In this document: positions 1-6,646 of the stretch, one piece after another
How the letters are laid out: the number at the start of each line of letters is the position of its first letter
Position numbering within the stretch: position 1 is the first letter of the stretch
NCBI GenBank assembly: GCA_021819345.1
Contig: JAKARG010000092.1
Location: forward strand, 1-9,793
Origin: Actinomycetes bacterium
GTDB taxonomy: Bacteria > Actinomycetota > Acidimicrobiia > Acidimicrobiales > Palsa-688
DNA length: 9,793 bases
Direction of reading: 5' to 3'
The notes under the pieces: generated by a model
The model's input: only the letters and a program-made list of their open reading frames with translations
What the model was told of the DNA's origin: nothing
The model's database searches: none
Position numbers and translations under genes: made by a program

Positions 1-19
1 CGACCGCCGCTCCGCTGGA

Positions 20-40
20 CCGGGCGCCCACGGGTGCCGG
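20..40 (-). terminator. Weak hairpin just after the MBL hydrolase stop
   Basis: On the minus strand, three bases after the stop codon of the MBL-fold gene, the arms CCGG-C-CC and GG-G-CCGG can pair with a mismatch, a bulge and a short loop. There is no T-tract. It is placed where the mscR operon would end, but at this GC content such imperfect hairpins arise often by chance, so this is only a candidate. Confidence 0.22.
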
Positions 41-42
41 CG

Positions 43-678
43 CTACCCGAGAGCGGCGGCCTCGGCCCCGACCGTCGTGTCCTCGCCGTGGCCGGTATGG
101 ACCACGGTCCCGGGATCTAGAACGAGGAGCCGGGTCCTGATCGACTCGAGGAGCGTCGGGCGGTCCGAGAAGGACCGCCCGGTCGCACCGGGCCCGCCCA
201 AGAAGAGGGTGTCCCCGGAGAACACGACGCCTTCGCCCTCCAGGGCCAGGCAGATCCCTCCGGGCGTGTGCCCCGGGGTGTGGAGGACCCGGAGGCGAGC
301 GGCTCCGAAGTCGATCGTCTGGCCGTCGTCGAGAGCCAGGTCGGGACCACGCCCGGGATGGACCGAGTCCCACAGCATCCGGTCGGCGGGGTGCAAGGCG
401 ACCGGCGCGTGCAGACGGGCAGCCAGCTCCACCGCCGCGCCGATGTGGTCGTTGTGGCCGTGGGTGGCGACGATCGCCAGGGTCCTCCGCCCTCCCACCG
501 CCTCGGCTATCGCGCCGGCGTCGTGGGCGGCGTCGATCACCACCACCCGCTCGTCGTCGCCGACCAGCCACACGTTGTTGTCCACCTCGAAGTCCTCGCC
601 GTCCAGGCTGAAGATCCCCGAGGTCACGACCCGCTCGACCCGGGCCCCGCCGCCGCCGACCGGCCCGCCGGCGCTCAC
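43..678 (-). CDS. MBL-fold metallo-hydrolase, partner of MscR
   Basis: A 211-residue metallo-beta-lactamase-fold hydrolase, a single-domain glyoxalase II-like enzyme. The binuclear metal site is complete: THGHNDH gives H73, H75, D77 and H78, followed by H137 (HTPGHTPGG), D156 (FSGDTLF) and H197 (HTGHGED). The chosen GTG start at 678-676 overlaps the TGA of mscR in GTGA, which implies translational coupling; an internal GTG around residue 18 is the alternative. In mycobacteria the gene beside mscR (Rv2260 next to Rv2259) encodes the same kind of protein. By inference this enzyme hydrolyses a thioester or mycothiol conjugate made by, or feeding, the neighbouring dehydrogenase, for example S-formylmycothiol. 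That substrate is not shown by the sequence. No signal peptide is visible, so it is probably cytoplasmic. The family and metal site are clear; the exact substrate is open. Confidence 0.9.
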   Translation of the reverse strand: MSAGGPVGGGGARVERVVTSGIFSLDGEDFEVDNNVWLVGDDERVVVIDAAHDAGAIAEAVGGRRTLAIVATHGHNDHIGAAVELAARLHAPVALHPADRMLWDSVHPGRGPDLALDDGQTIDFGAARLRVLHTPGHTPGGICLALEGEGVVFSGDTLFLGGPGATGRSFSDRPTLLESIRTRLLVLDPGTVVHTGHGEDTTVGAEAAALG

Positions 679-1760
679 AGGACGACGACCGAGCGCAGGA
701 CCTCGCCGCGGCGCATCCGGGCGAATGCCTCTTCGACACCGTCGAGGCCGATGGTCTCCGACACGAAGCCGTCGAGGTCCAGGCGACCCGCCAGGTATAG
801 CTCGATCAGGGCCGGGAAGTCCCGGGTCGGCAGGCAGTCCCCGTACCAGGAAGCCTTGAGCGCCCCTCCCCGACCGAAGAGCTCGACGAGCGGTAGCTCG
901 ACGGTCATCTCCGGGGTCGGGACGCCGACTTGCACCAGCGTGCCAGCGTGGTCCCGGGCGAGGAACGCCTGGCGGTAGGTGTCGGGCCGGCCCACCGCCT
1001 CGATCACCACATCGGCGCCGAAGCCCCCGGTCAGCCCCCGGACGGCCTCGACCGGGTCGCCGGCGCTGGCGTCGACGACGTGGGTCGCCCCGAAGCGCCG
1101 AGCCCACTCGAGCTTGCGTCCGTCGACGTCGACCGCGACGATCGTGCGCGCCCCGGCGAGCGACGCCGCGGCGATCGCTGCGTCGCCGACCCCACCGCAA
1201 CCGAAGACCGCCACCGTGTCACCTCGGCCGACTCCGCCGGTGATCGCCGCCGCCCCGAAGCCGGCCATGATCCCGCACCCGACCAGCCCGGCCGCCTCGG
1301 GGCGGGCACGAGGGTCCACCTTCACCGCCTGGGCGGCGGCGACGAGGGTCTTGTCGGCGAACGCCCCGATCCCGAGAGCCGGCGACAATGGCGTGCCGTC
1401 TGCCAGGGTCATCGGCTGGGAGGCGTTGGCGCTGTCGAAGCAGTACCAGGGCCGCCCCCGACGGCACGATCGGCACCGCCCGCAAGGAGCCCGCCAGGCG
1501 AGCACCACGTAGTCGCCGGGGGAGAGGTCGCTCACTCCCTCGCCGACCGACTCCACGAAGCCGGCCGCCTCGTGGCCGAGCAGGAACGGGAACCCGTCGT
1601 TGATCCCGCCCTCCCGGTAGTGCAGGTCGGTGTGGCACACCCCGCAGGCCTTCACGGCCACCACCGCTTCCCCCGGTCCGGGGTCGGGGACGTTGACCGC
1701 CTCGATCGTGACCGGCTCTCCCACCGCTCGGGCGACGACTGCACGGACCTGCTGGGGCAC
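675..1760 (-). CDS. mscR: S-(hydroxymethyl)mycothiol dehydrogenase / S-nitrosomycothiol reductase
   Basis: A 361-residue zinc-dependent medium-chain dehydrogenase. It oxidises the mycothiol-formaldehyde adduct with NAD and, in the family, also reduces S-nitrosomycothiol, protecting against formaldehyde and nitrosative stress in the cytoplasm. The sequence follows remembered M. tuberculosis MscR (Rv2259) nearly end to end. Shared stretches include ACGVCHTDL, YREGGIND, FLLGHEAAG, LGIGAFADKTLV, TDGFGADVVI-like, KASWYGDCLP and a C-terminal VLRSVVVL. Catalytic zinc ligands are expected at C42, H63 and C162. The structural zinc site is C93, C96, C99 and C107. The NAD-binding loop is GCGGVGD at 187-193, with D211 at the end of the second strand as the NAD-selecting acid. 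The start is GTG, with GGGAGG four bases upstream. The downstream MBL hydrolase overlaps by GTGA. The presence of this gene implies a mycothiol producer. Confidence 0.93.
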   Translation of the reverse strand: MPQQVRAVVARAVGEPVTIEAVNVPDPGPGEAVVAVKACGVCHTDLHYREGGINDGFPFLLGHEAAGFVESVGEGVSDLSPGDYVVLAWRAPCGRCRSCRRGRPWYCFDSANASQPMTLADGTPLSPALGIGAFADKTLVAAAQAVKVDPRARPEAAGLVGCGIMAGFGAAAITGGVGRGDTVAVFGCGGVGDAAIAAASLAGARTIVAVDVDGRKLEWARRFGATHVVDASAGDPVEAVRGLTGGFGADVVIEAVGRPDTYRQAFLARDHAGTLVQVGVPTPEMTVELPLVELFGRGGALKASWYGDCLPTRDFPALIELYLAGRLDLDGFVSETIGLDGVEEAFARMRRGEVLRSVVVL

Positions 1761-1764
1761 GGGA

Positions 1765-1770
1765 CCTCCC
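1765..1770 (-). promoter_or_regulatory. Shine-Dalgarno site of mscR
   Basis: GGGAGG on the minus strand ends four bases before the mscR GTG. It supports this start over in-frame upstream codons. mscR therefore seems to have a conventional leader, unlike the leaderless genes elsewhere in the window. A TAGCCT hexamer on the minus strand at 1817-1812 could be its -10 box, giving a leader of roughly 45 nt, but no convincing -35 accompanies it. Confidence 0.5.
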
Positions 1771-1958
1771 GGTGGTCGCGGGCACCGGCTCCGTCGCCGA
1801 GCCCGGCGCCGAGGCTACCCGGGGGCACCCGGGCCGGACGGGCCTACCGGGCCCGGTGGGCGACCACTACGGATGAGGTGGGGAAAACGGGCCCGATGCC
1901 ACCGGACCAGGGAGGGTTCGGCACCTCCGTGCCGGCTCTCGAAGCCTCCCCTGTCGGT

Positions 1959-1973
1959 TAGCGTGCTCGGGAT
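1959..1973 (+). promoter_or_regulatory. Leaderless-type -10 box before leader ORF and metal exporter
   Basis: TAGCGT at 1959-1964 fits the actinobacterial TAnnnT -10 consensus and lies nine bases before an ATG at 1974. A transcript from it would begin at or within a few bases of that ATG. No good -35 is visible. The remaining part of the 1761-2032 gap holds no gene that I can support. It is the divergent control region for mscR (leftward) and the exporter (rightward). Confidence 0.45.
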
Positions 1974-2036
1974 ATGGAGCTCTCGGCCGTTGTCGAGGCA
2001 GCCGGCTCTCCGGGAGCCGCGAAACCCCGTCCATGA
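1974..2036 (+). CDS. Candidate 20-codon leaderless leader ORF ahead of the CDF exporter
   Basis: The ORF is ATG, 19 further sense codons and TGA, and begins MELSAVVEAAG. Its TGA overlaps the ATG of the downstream metal exporter in ATGA, the usual geometry for termination-reinitiation. A TAnnnT -10 box (TAGCGT) sits nine bases before the ATG, so the ORF would be translated from the mRNA 5' end. The exporter itself lacks a well-spaced Shine-Dalgarno site; the nearest purine run, GGGAG, is about 17 bases from its ATG. That makes coupling through this leader plausible. The peptide has no Cys or His, so direct metal sensing by the peptide is unlikely. It ends K-P-R-P, and prolines just before the stop could slow termination. 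It may instead be an unused leader; expression is not shown. Confidence 0.4.
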   Translation: MELSAVVEAAGSPGAAKPRP

Positions 2037-2938
2037 GCCACAGCCACGCGGTCGGCGCGGACGTCGACACCCGCTTCCTCGCTGCGGCTCTAGCGCTCGT
2101 CGCCACCTTCATGGTCGGCGAGGTGGTAGCTGCAGTGCTGTCCGGCTCCCTGGCCCTACTGGCGGACGCCGGCCACCTGCTGAGCGACGTGGCAGCACTT
2201 GGCGCGAGCATCTGGGCGGCGCGCCTCGCCACCCGCCCGGCGCAGGGGATCTGGACCTTCGGCTTCGGTAGGGCCGGGATCCTCACTGCTGCGGCCAACG
2301 GGGTCACCCTGTTGGTCATCGCTGCGCTGATCGTCGCCGAGGCGGTCCGGCGACTGGTCACGCCGACCGGGGTCGACGGCCAGGTCGTGCTCGGCGTCGC
2401 GCTTTGCGGAGTGGTGGTCAACCTGGCCGCCACCGCGGTGCTCTCCCGAGCCGACCGCTCCAGCCTCAACGTGCGGGGTGCCTTCGCCCACATAGCCAAC
2501 GACCTGTTCGCCTTTCTCGGCACCGCCGCCGCCGGCCTCGTCGTGATGCTCACCGGTTGGTCCCCGGCCGACACCCTGGCCTCGCTCCTCGTCGCCGCTC
2601 TGATGGTCCTCACCGCCCGGGGACTGCTCCGCGACGCCGGGCGGATCCTCTTGCAGGCCGCCCCCGAGGACGTGTCACTGGACGCGGTGCGGGCCCACAT
2701 CGGAGGCGTGCAGCACGTGCTCGGCGTCCACGACCTCCACGCCTGGAGCGTCGGCTCGGATCGGCCGACGATCTCCGCCCACGTGGTCGTGGAGGACCGC
2801 TGCTTCGCGTCGGGTCACGCGCCGCAGATCCTCGACGCCCTGCAGGCCTGCCTCGGCGAGCACTTCGACGTCGAGCACTCGACCTTCCAGCTCGAGCCGG
2901 CCAGCCACCTCGACCACGAGCATGCCGGGCATCCCTGA
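2033..2938 (+). CDS. CDF-family divalent metal cation exporter (CzcD/ZitB-like)
   Basis: A 301-residue cation diffusion facilitator that exports Zn(II), and possibly Co(II), Cd(II) or Fe(II), in exchange for protons across the cytoplasmic membrane. About six membrane segments occupy residues 15-190, followed by a cytoplasmic domain of about 90 residues. The transport site is visible: H48 and D52 in TM2 (ADAGHLLSD), and H153 and D157 in TM5 (AHIANDLFAF). The His-Asp/His-Asp tetrad, as opposed to Asp-Asp/His-Asp, favours a Zn-type exporter of the CzcD/ZitB branch. The C-terminal domain carries the typical HDLHAWSVGSD segment, and both ends are His-rich (MSHSH at the start; HLDHEHAGH at the end), likely metal-binding tails. 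The start ATG overlaps the stop of the leader ORF. glpK follows after 14 bases, so the two are probably cotranscribed. Exact metal specificity cannot be read from the sequence. Confidence 0.93.
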   Translation: MSHSHAVGADVDTRFLAAALALVATFMVGEVVAAVLSGSLALLADAGHLLSDVAALGASIWAARLATRPAQGIWTFGFGRAGILTAAANGVTLLVIAALIVAEAVRRLVTPTGVDGQVVLGVALCGVVVNLAATAVLSRADRSSLNVRGAFAHIANDLFAFLGTAAAGLVVMLTGWSPADTLASLLVAALMVLTARGLLRDAGRILLQAAPEDVSLDAVRAHIGGVQHVLGVHDLHAWSVGSDRPTISAHVVVEDRCFASGHAPQILDALQACLGEHFDVEHSTFQLEPASHLDHEHAGHP

Positions 2939-2952
2939 AGTGAGGCGCTGAC

Positions 2953-4473
2953 GTGGCCGACTTCGTGGGCGCCCTCGACCAGGGCACGACCAGCACCCGG
3001 TTCATGATCTTCGACCACGACGGCAACGAGGTGGGCCGCTGCCAGCTCGAGCACGAGCAGATCCTCCCGCGCGCCGGCTGGGTCGAGCACTCCCCGGTGG
3101 AGATCTGGGACCGGGCAGCAACGGCGATCCGAAGCGCGATGGCCGCCCACGGGCTCTCGGCATCGGACTTCGCAGCCTGCGGGATCACCAACCAGCGGGA
3201 GACGACGGTGATCTGGAACCGTCGGACCGGCCTTCCGTACCACAACGCGATCGTCTGGCAGGACACGAGGACCGATGGCATCGCCGCCGCCCTCGAGCGC
3301 GAGGGCAAGGGGGAGGTGATCCGCCACCGGGCCGGGCTCCCGCCGGCCACCTACTTCTCGGGCGGCAAGATCCAATGGGTCCTCGACAACGTCCCCGGCG
3401 CGCGCCGGGACGCCGAGGCGGGCGATGCGCTCTTCGGCAACACCGACAGCTGGCTGGCCTGGAACCTGACCGGCGGGTTGGACGGCGGCCGGCACGTCAC
3501 CGACGTCACCAACGCCAGCAGGACGATGCTCATGGACCTGGAGAGCCTCGACTGGGACGACGAGCTGCTGTCGTTCTTCGGCATCCCGCGCCGGATGCTG
3601 CCGGAGATCCACTCCTCCTCGGAGCCAGACGGCTACGGCGAGGTGGCGAGCACCGGGCCGCTCGGGGGGCCGGTGCCGCTCACCGCCATCCTCGGCGACC
3701 AGCACGCGGCCACCGTCGGGCAGGTCTGCTTCGCTCCGGGCGAGGCCAAGAACACCTACGGCACCGGCAACTTCCTGCTCATGAACACCGGGAGCGAGCT
3801 GATCCGCTCCGCGCGGGGCCTGCTGTCCACCGTGGCCTACCGCTTCGGCGACGGGCCGCCCGCTTATGCCCTGGAGGGGTCGATCGCGGTGACCGGCTCC
3901 GCGGTGCAATGGTTGCGAGACCAGCTCGGGATCATCACCGATGCTGCGCAGGTCGAGGCGCTCGCCCGGCAGGTCGACGACAACGGCGGGGTCTACTTCG
4001 TCCCGGCGTTCTCCGGGCTCTTCGCTCCGTACTGGCGGTCGGACGCCCGCGGGGCGATCGTCGGGCTGTCGCGTTATGACACCGCTGCCCACCTGGCCCG
4101 AGCGACCCTCGAGGCGATCTGCTACCAGAGCCGCGACGTGGTCGAGGCAATGGCCGAGGACTCGGGGGTCCACCTCGAGGTCCTCAAGGTGGACGGCGGC
4201 GTGACCGCCAACGCCCTCTGCATGCAGGTCCAGGCCGATGTCCTGGGGGTCCCCGTGAGCCGGCCGGTGGTGGCCGAGACCACCGCCCTCGGTGCCGCCT
4301 ACGCGGCTGGCCTGGCGGTCGGCTTCTGGGGATCGACCGACGAGCTACGCCGCAACTGGCACGAGGGGGCCCGCTTCGAGCCGGCCTGGACTGCGGAGCG
4401 GCGCGACGCCGGCTACGCCGGCTGGAAGAAGGCGGTGGCGCGGACCCTCGACTGGGTCGACGTCGAGGGCTGA
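2953..4473 (+). CDS. glpK: Glycerol kinase
   Basis: A 506-residue FGGY-family kinase that phosphorylates glycerol with ATP to sn-glycerol 3-phosphate, the entry step of glycerol catabolism and a source for lipid synthesis. The length matches the family (about 500). The phosphate-binding loop is DQGTTSTR at 9-16. Glycerol-contact residues are R82-E83 (NQRE), Y134, and D249-Q250 (GDQHAAT), D249 being the expected catalytic base. The second ATP-site region has NTYGTGNFLL, and the C-terminal FGGY signature region includes LKVDGGVTAN and TTALGAAYAAGLA. The GTG start is preceded by GTGAGG about seven bases upstream. In the allosteric loop, the Arg used by E. coli GlpK to bind fructose 1,6-bisphosphate aligns with Pro (GGPVP, about residue 240), so that inhibition is probably absent. 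No glycerol facilitator or glycerol-3-phosphate dehydrogenase lies in the window. Confidence 0.96.
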   Translation: MADFVGALDQGTTSTRFMIFDHDGNEVGRCQLEHEQILPRAGWVEHSPVEIWDRAATAIRSAMAAHGLSASDFAACGITNQRETTVIWNRRTGLPYHNAIVWQDTRTDGIAAALEREGKGEVIRHRAGLPPATYFSGGKIQWVLDNVPGARRDAEAGDALFGNTDSWLAWNLTGGLDGGRHVTDVTNASRTMLMDLESLDWDDELLSFFGIPRRMLPEIHSSSEPDGYGEVASTGPLGGPVPLTAILGDQHAATVGQVCFAPGEAKNTYGTGNFLLMNTGSELIRSARGLLSTVAYRFGDGPPAYALEGSIAVTGSAVQWLRDQLGIITDAAQVEALARQVDDNGGVYFVPAFSGLFAPYWRSDARGAIVGLSRYDTAAHLARATLEAICYQSRDVVEAMAEDSGVHLEVLKVDGGVTANALCMQVQADVLGVPVSRPVVAETTALGAAYAAGLAVGFWGSTDELRRNWHEGARFEPAWTAERRDAGYAGWKKAVARTLDWVDVEG

Positions 4474-4495
4474 GCGGCTGGGCGCCGCGGCCCCG

Positions 4496-4559
4496 GCGCG
4501 TCGCGGGTTGGGCGCCGGCCGGCCAGGGCGCGTCGAGGGCTGGGCGCCGGCCGGCCAGG
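4496..4559 (+). repeat. 32-bp perfect-phase tandem duplication downstream of glpK
   Basis: Two head-to-tail 32-bp units at 4496-4527 and 4528-4559 differ at only two positions (C/A and T/C). Each contains GGGCGCCGGCCGGCCAGG. A degraded related stretch lies just upstream across the glpK stop: CGTCGAGGGCTG at 4461-4472, then an extra 8 bases, then GGCGCCG. The unit therefore looks derived from the 3' end of glpK. The GGCCGGCC core is self-complementary and could fold in RNA, but there is no T-tract. The array ends four bases before the -10 box of the methyltransferase gene, so its second copy occupies that gene's -35 region. Confidence 0.85.
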
Positions 4560-4562
4560 CGG

Positions 4563-4574
4563 TAGCGTCTCTCC
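4563..4574 (+). promoter_or_regulatory. Leaderless promoter -10 box of the methyltransferase gene
   Basis: TAGCGT at 4563-4568, a TAnnnT hexamer, is followed by six bases and then the GTG at 4575. There is no Shine-Dalgarno sequence in between. The spacing puts the transcription start at or next to the start codon, the classic actinobacterial leaderless arrangement. It also decides the start of the gene. Confidence 0.6.
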
Positions 4575-5297
4575 GTGGTCGACAGCGCAGAAGCCAACGC
4601 CGCCATCTGGAAGTCGGAGGCCACCGTGGCCGATTGGGTGGCTACCGCCGGTTCCCGTGAGCACGGGCGCACCCGGGCGCGAGAGGTGTTGGCGGAGCTG
4701 CTCCCCTTCGCCGACGACGAGGCGTTCACCTTCGTGGACCTCGGGGCGGGCACCGGGGCAGCCAGCCGGGCAGTGCTCGACTCCTACCCGCAGTCCTCGG
4801 GGATCCTCGCCGACTACTCCCCGCAGATGCGCGAAGAGGGGCGGCGGGCTCTCGCCGGCTACGCGGGCCGCTACCGCTACGTGGAGCTCGACCTCGGGAC
4901 CGGCCGCTGGCCTGATGAGCTGGACGGCGGCCTGCAGGCCGTCATCTCGTCGCTGTGCGTCCACCACCTCCCCGACCTCCGCAAGGCGGCGCTGTTCGGC
5001 GAGATCCTCGGGCGGCTCGCCCCGGGCGGGTGGTTCCTCGACTACGACCCGGTGGCCGCCGAGGACCCGACGGTGGCCGAAGCCTGGCAACGGGTCCAGG
5101 ACCGTCGCGACCCCCAGGCAGCCTCCGGGCGGAGCCAGCGCAGCCCGGAGGAGCAGGCCCGCTGGGAGAACCACGTGCGCCACATCAGCCCGCTCGGCCC
5201 CCAGCTGCAGTTCTTGCGGGACGCGGGGTTCGAGGCGGTCGACACCTACTGGAAGGAACTGGACCACGTGATCTTCGGGGGCAGGCGCCCGGCCTGA
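4575..5297 (+). CDS. Class I SAM-dependent methyltransferase
   Basis: A 240-residue Rossmann-fold methyltransferase of the Methyltransf_11/25 type. SAM-binding motif I is VDLGAGTG at 54-61. An acidic residue closing the second strand is D80 (ILADYS). Motif IV-like VISSLCVHHLPD and the post-motif LAPGGWFLDYDP are in order. The N-terminal 50 residues (NAAIWKSEATVADW) form a helical cap as in small-molecule methyltransferases. The C-terminus (WENHVRHISPLGPQLQFLRDAGFEAVDTYWKELDHVIFGG) resembles the substrate lid of the family of unassigned tRNA, quinone or small-molecule methyltransferases. The target is unknown. The GTG start is set by a leaderless -10 box six bases upstream. The gene stands apart from glpK (101-bp gap with a tandem repeat) and from the MFS gene (124-bp gap), so its neighbours give little functional clue. 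Confidence 0.85.
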   Translation: MVDSAEANAAIWKSEATVADWVATAGSREHGRTRAREVLAELLPFADDEAFTFVDLGAGTGAASRAVLDSYPQSSGILADYSPQMREEGRRALAGYAGRYRYVELDLGTGRWPDELDGGLQAVISSLCVHHLPDLRKAALFGEILGRLAPGGWFLDYDPVAAEDPTVAEAWQRVQDRRDPQAASGRSQRSPEEQARWENHVRHISPLGPQLQFLRDAGFEAVDTYWKELDHVIFGGRRPA

Positions 5298-5365
5298 CCC
5301 ACAACCGGCCCCGCCCGCCGGCTCCCGGGGGCTTCCCGGTCAGAGACGCATCCCGGTCCCGTCCA

Positions 5366-5391
5366 CCGCCCCCGCCCTCCGCCCCCGCCCT
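5366..5391 (+). repeat. 13-bp pyrimidine-rich tandem duplication
   Basis: The 13-mer CCGCCCCCGCCCT occurs twice without a gap (5366-5378 and 5379-5391) in the 124-bp gap between the methyltransferase and the MFS gene. It is low-complexity and C-rich on the plus strand (G-rich on the minus). The rest of that gap shows no gene and no convincing terminator. Confidence 0.8.
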
Positions 5392-5408
5392 CCGGCCGGG
5401 CGTCCCGT

Positions 5409-5421
5409 TACTCTCGTCGTC
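5409..5421 (+). promoter_or_regulatory. Leaderless promoter -10 box of the MFS gene
   Basis: TACTCT at 5409-5414 (TAnnnT) is followed by seven bases and the GTG at 5422, without a Shine-Dalgarno site. The same hexamer precedes the VOC gene on the opposite strand. It supports the start at 5422 over the adjacent GTG at 5425. Confidence 0.58.
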
Positions 5422-6615
5422 GTGGTGGTCCGCTCGGAGCGGCGGGGGCTCGGGGCCCTGCTGCCGCTCGTCGCCGTAGTCGTCTTCGTCGAGACCTCCT
5501 TCTACACCGCGATCACCCCCCTTCTCCCCCACTACGTGTCCTCGCTGCACCTGACGAGGTCCGGCGCAGGCATCCTCGTTGCTGCGTACCCGATCGGCAC
5601 CCTGGTATCGGCCGTGCCGAGCGGTGCGTTCGCCGGACGCGCCGGGGTGAAGAAGGCGGTGGTCGCAGGCCTGGCACTGATGAGCGCAGCCACCCTGGCC
5701 TTCGGGTTCGGGCGGACCGAGCTGGTCGCCGACACGGCCCGCTTCGCCCAGGGCGTCGGCGGCTCGCTGATCTGGGCGGGGGGTCTCGCCTGGCTTGCAG
5801 CCGCAGCGGCTCCCGGGCGCAGGGCCGCCACGCTCGGGATCGCCTTCGGCGCGGCGGTGGCCGGCGCCGTGGCCGGACCGGTCGTCGGGGTGATCGCCAG
5901 CCGCATCGGGACCCGCGGCGCCTTCGCGGCCGCGACCGTCGCCGGCGCCTGCCTGGTCCTCGCCACCCTTGCCGTGCCGGCGTGCCAGGGCGGCCACGAG
6001 TCGCCGTCGCTACGGCACGCGCTGGGCGCCCTGGGAGACCTCCGCCTCGGCGTCGGGCTGTGGCTCACCTTCCTCGCCGGTCTGGCCTTCGGGATCGTCA
6101 ACGTCATCGCCCCGCTGCGCCTGGGGCACCTCGGAGCGGGCGCCGTGGTGATCGGGGTGACCTTCCTCGCCGCCGCCGCCGTCGAGACGGCTGTTGCCCC
6201 GGTCGTCGGGCGGATCGCCGACCACCGGGGGAGGAGGCGGCCCGTGACGGTCGCAGTCGCAGCCGCGATCGCCGCGACCCTGCTCATCCCCTTCGCCGCC
6301 TCGGCGTCGGTGCTCGTAGTGGTTCTCGTGGTTGCCGTGCCTTGCTACGGCTCCCTCTACGTCCCGGCCTTCGCCCTGGCGAGCGACGGCGCTGCGCGAC
6401 GCCGATTGCACCAGGGCCTGGCATTCGGTCTTTCCAACTTCGCCTGGGCGGGCGGTCAGGCGATGGGCTCGGCCGGTGCCGGAGCCCTCGCCCAGGCGGC
6501 CGGCGACACGCTCCCCTTCGCGGTGCTGGCCGCTATCTTCTCCGCCACCCTGGCCCTGCTCTCACCGAGCGCCCGGCGCGTGGTCTCCAGAGCCTTCGGG
6601 GAAGCTCCGGGCTGA
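5422..6615 (+). CDS. MFS transporter (drug/metabolite efflux type)
   Basis: A 397-residue major facilitator with about 12 hydrophobic segments in two halves. The cytoplasmic loop between TM2 and TM3 carries a motif A variant, GAFAGRAGVKK at 68-78, where Gly72 takes the usual Asp position. The equivalent loop of the second half is GRIADHRGRRR at 263-273, with the Asp kept. TM1 has E24 (FVETSFYTAITPLLPHY), a charged residue often seen in proton-coupled DHA1-type exporters. A polar central loop (CQGGHESPSLRHALG) near residues 187-201 separates the halves. The length is typical of 12-TM single-subunit transporters. The substrate cannot be assigned: there is no adjacent regulator or biosynthetic gene, and the downstream genes are convergent. 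Transcription probably starts at the GTG itself. Confidence 0.9.
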   Translation: MVVRSERRGLGALLPLVAVVVFVETSFYTAITPLLPHYVSSLHLTRSGAGILVAAYPIGTLVSAVPSGAFAGRAGVKKAVVAGLALMSAATLAFGFGRTELVADTARFAQGVGGSLIWAGGLAWLAAAAAPGRRAATLGIAFGAAVAGAVAGPVVGVIASRIGTRGAFAAATVAGACLVLATLAVPACQGGHESPSLRHALGALGDLRLGVGLWLTFLAGLAFGIVNVIAPLRLGHLGAGAVVIGVTFLAAAAVETAVAPVVGRIADHRGRRRPVTVAVAAAIAATLLIPFAASASVLVVVLVVAVPCYGSLYVPAFALASDGAARRRLHQGLAFGLSNFAWAGGQAMGSAGAGALAQAAGDTLPFAVLAAIFSATLALLSPSARRVVSRAFGEAPG

Positions 6616-6646
6616 CCCCTGGGCGCCACCCATCGGTCAGCTGGCG

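Noticed and set aside
43..1200. 385-codon version of the MBL hydrolase
   Set aside because: The first 174 codons overlap mscR out of frame and are Arg-rich nonsense; the GTG at 678 gives a normal-sized family member.
930..1961. Plus-strand 343-codon frame across mscR
   Set aside because: Antisense to mscR and lacking any coherent motif.
2815..4173. Long minus-strand open frame of about 450 codons opposite glpK
   Set aside because: It is antisense to a clearly conserved glycerol kinase, has no domain-like sequence, and is Arg/Pro/Gly/Val-rich as expected for shadow frames at 70% GC.
5298..5421. Rho-independent terminator between the methyltransferase and MFS genes
   Set aside because: Only short, ambiguous GC pairings (around CTCCCGGGGG) and no T-tract; not enough to call.
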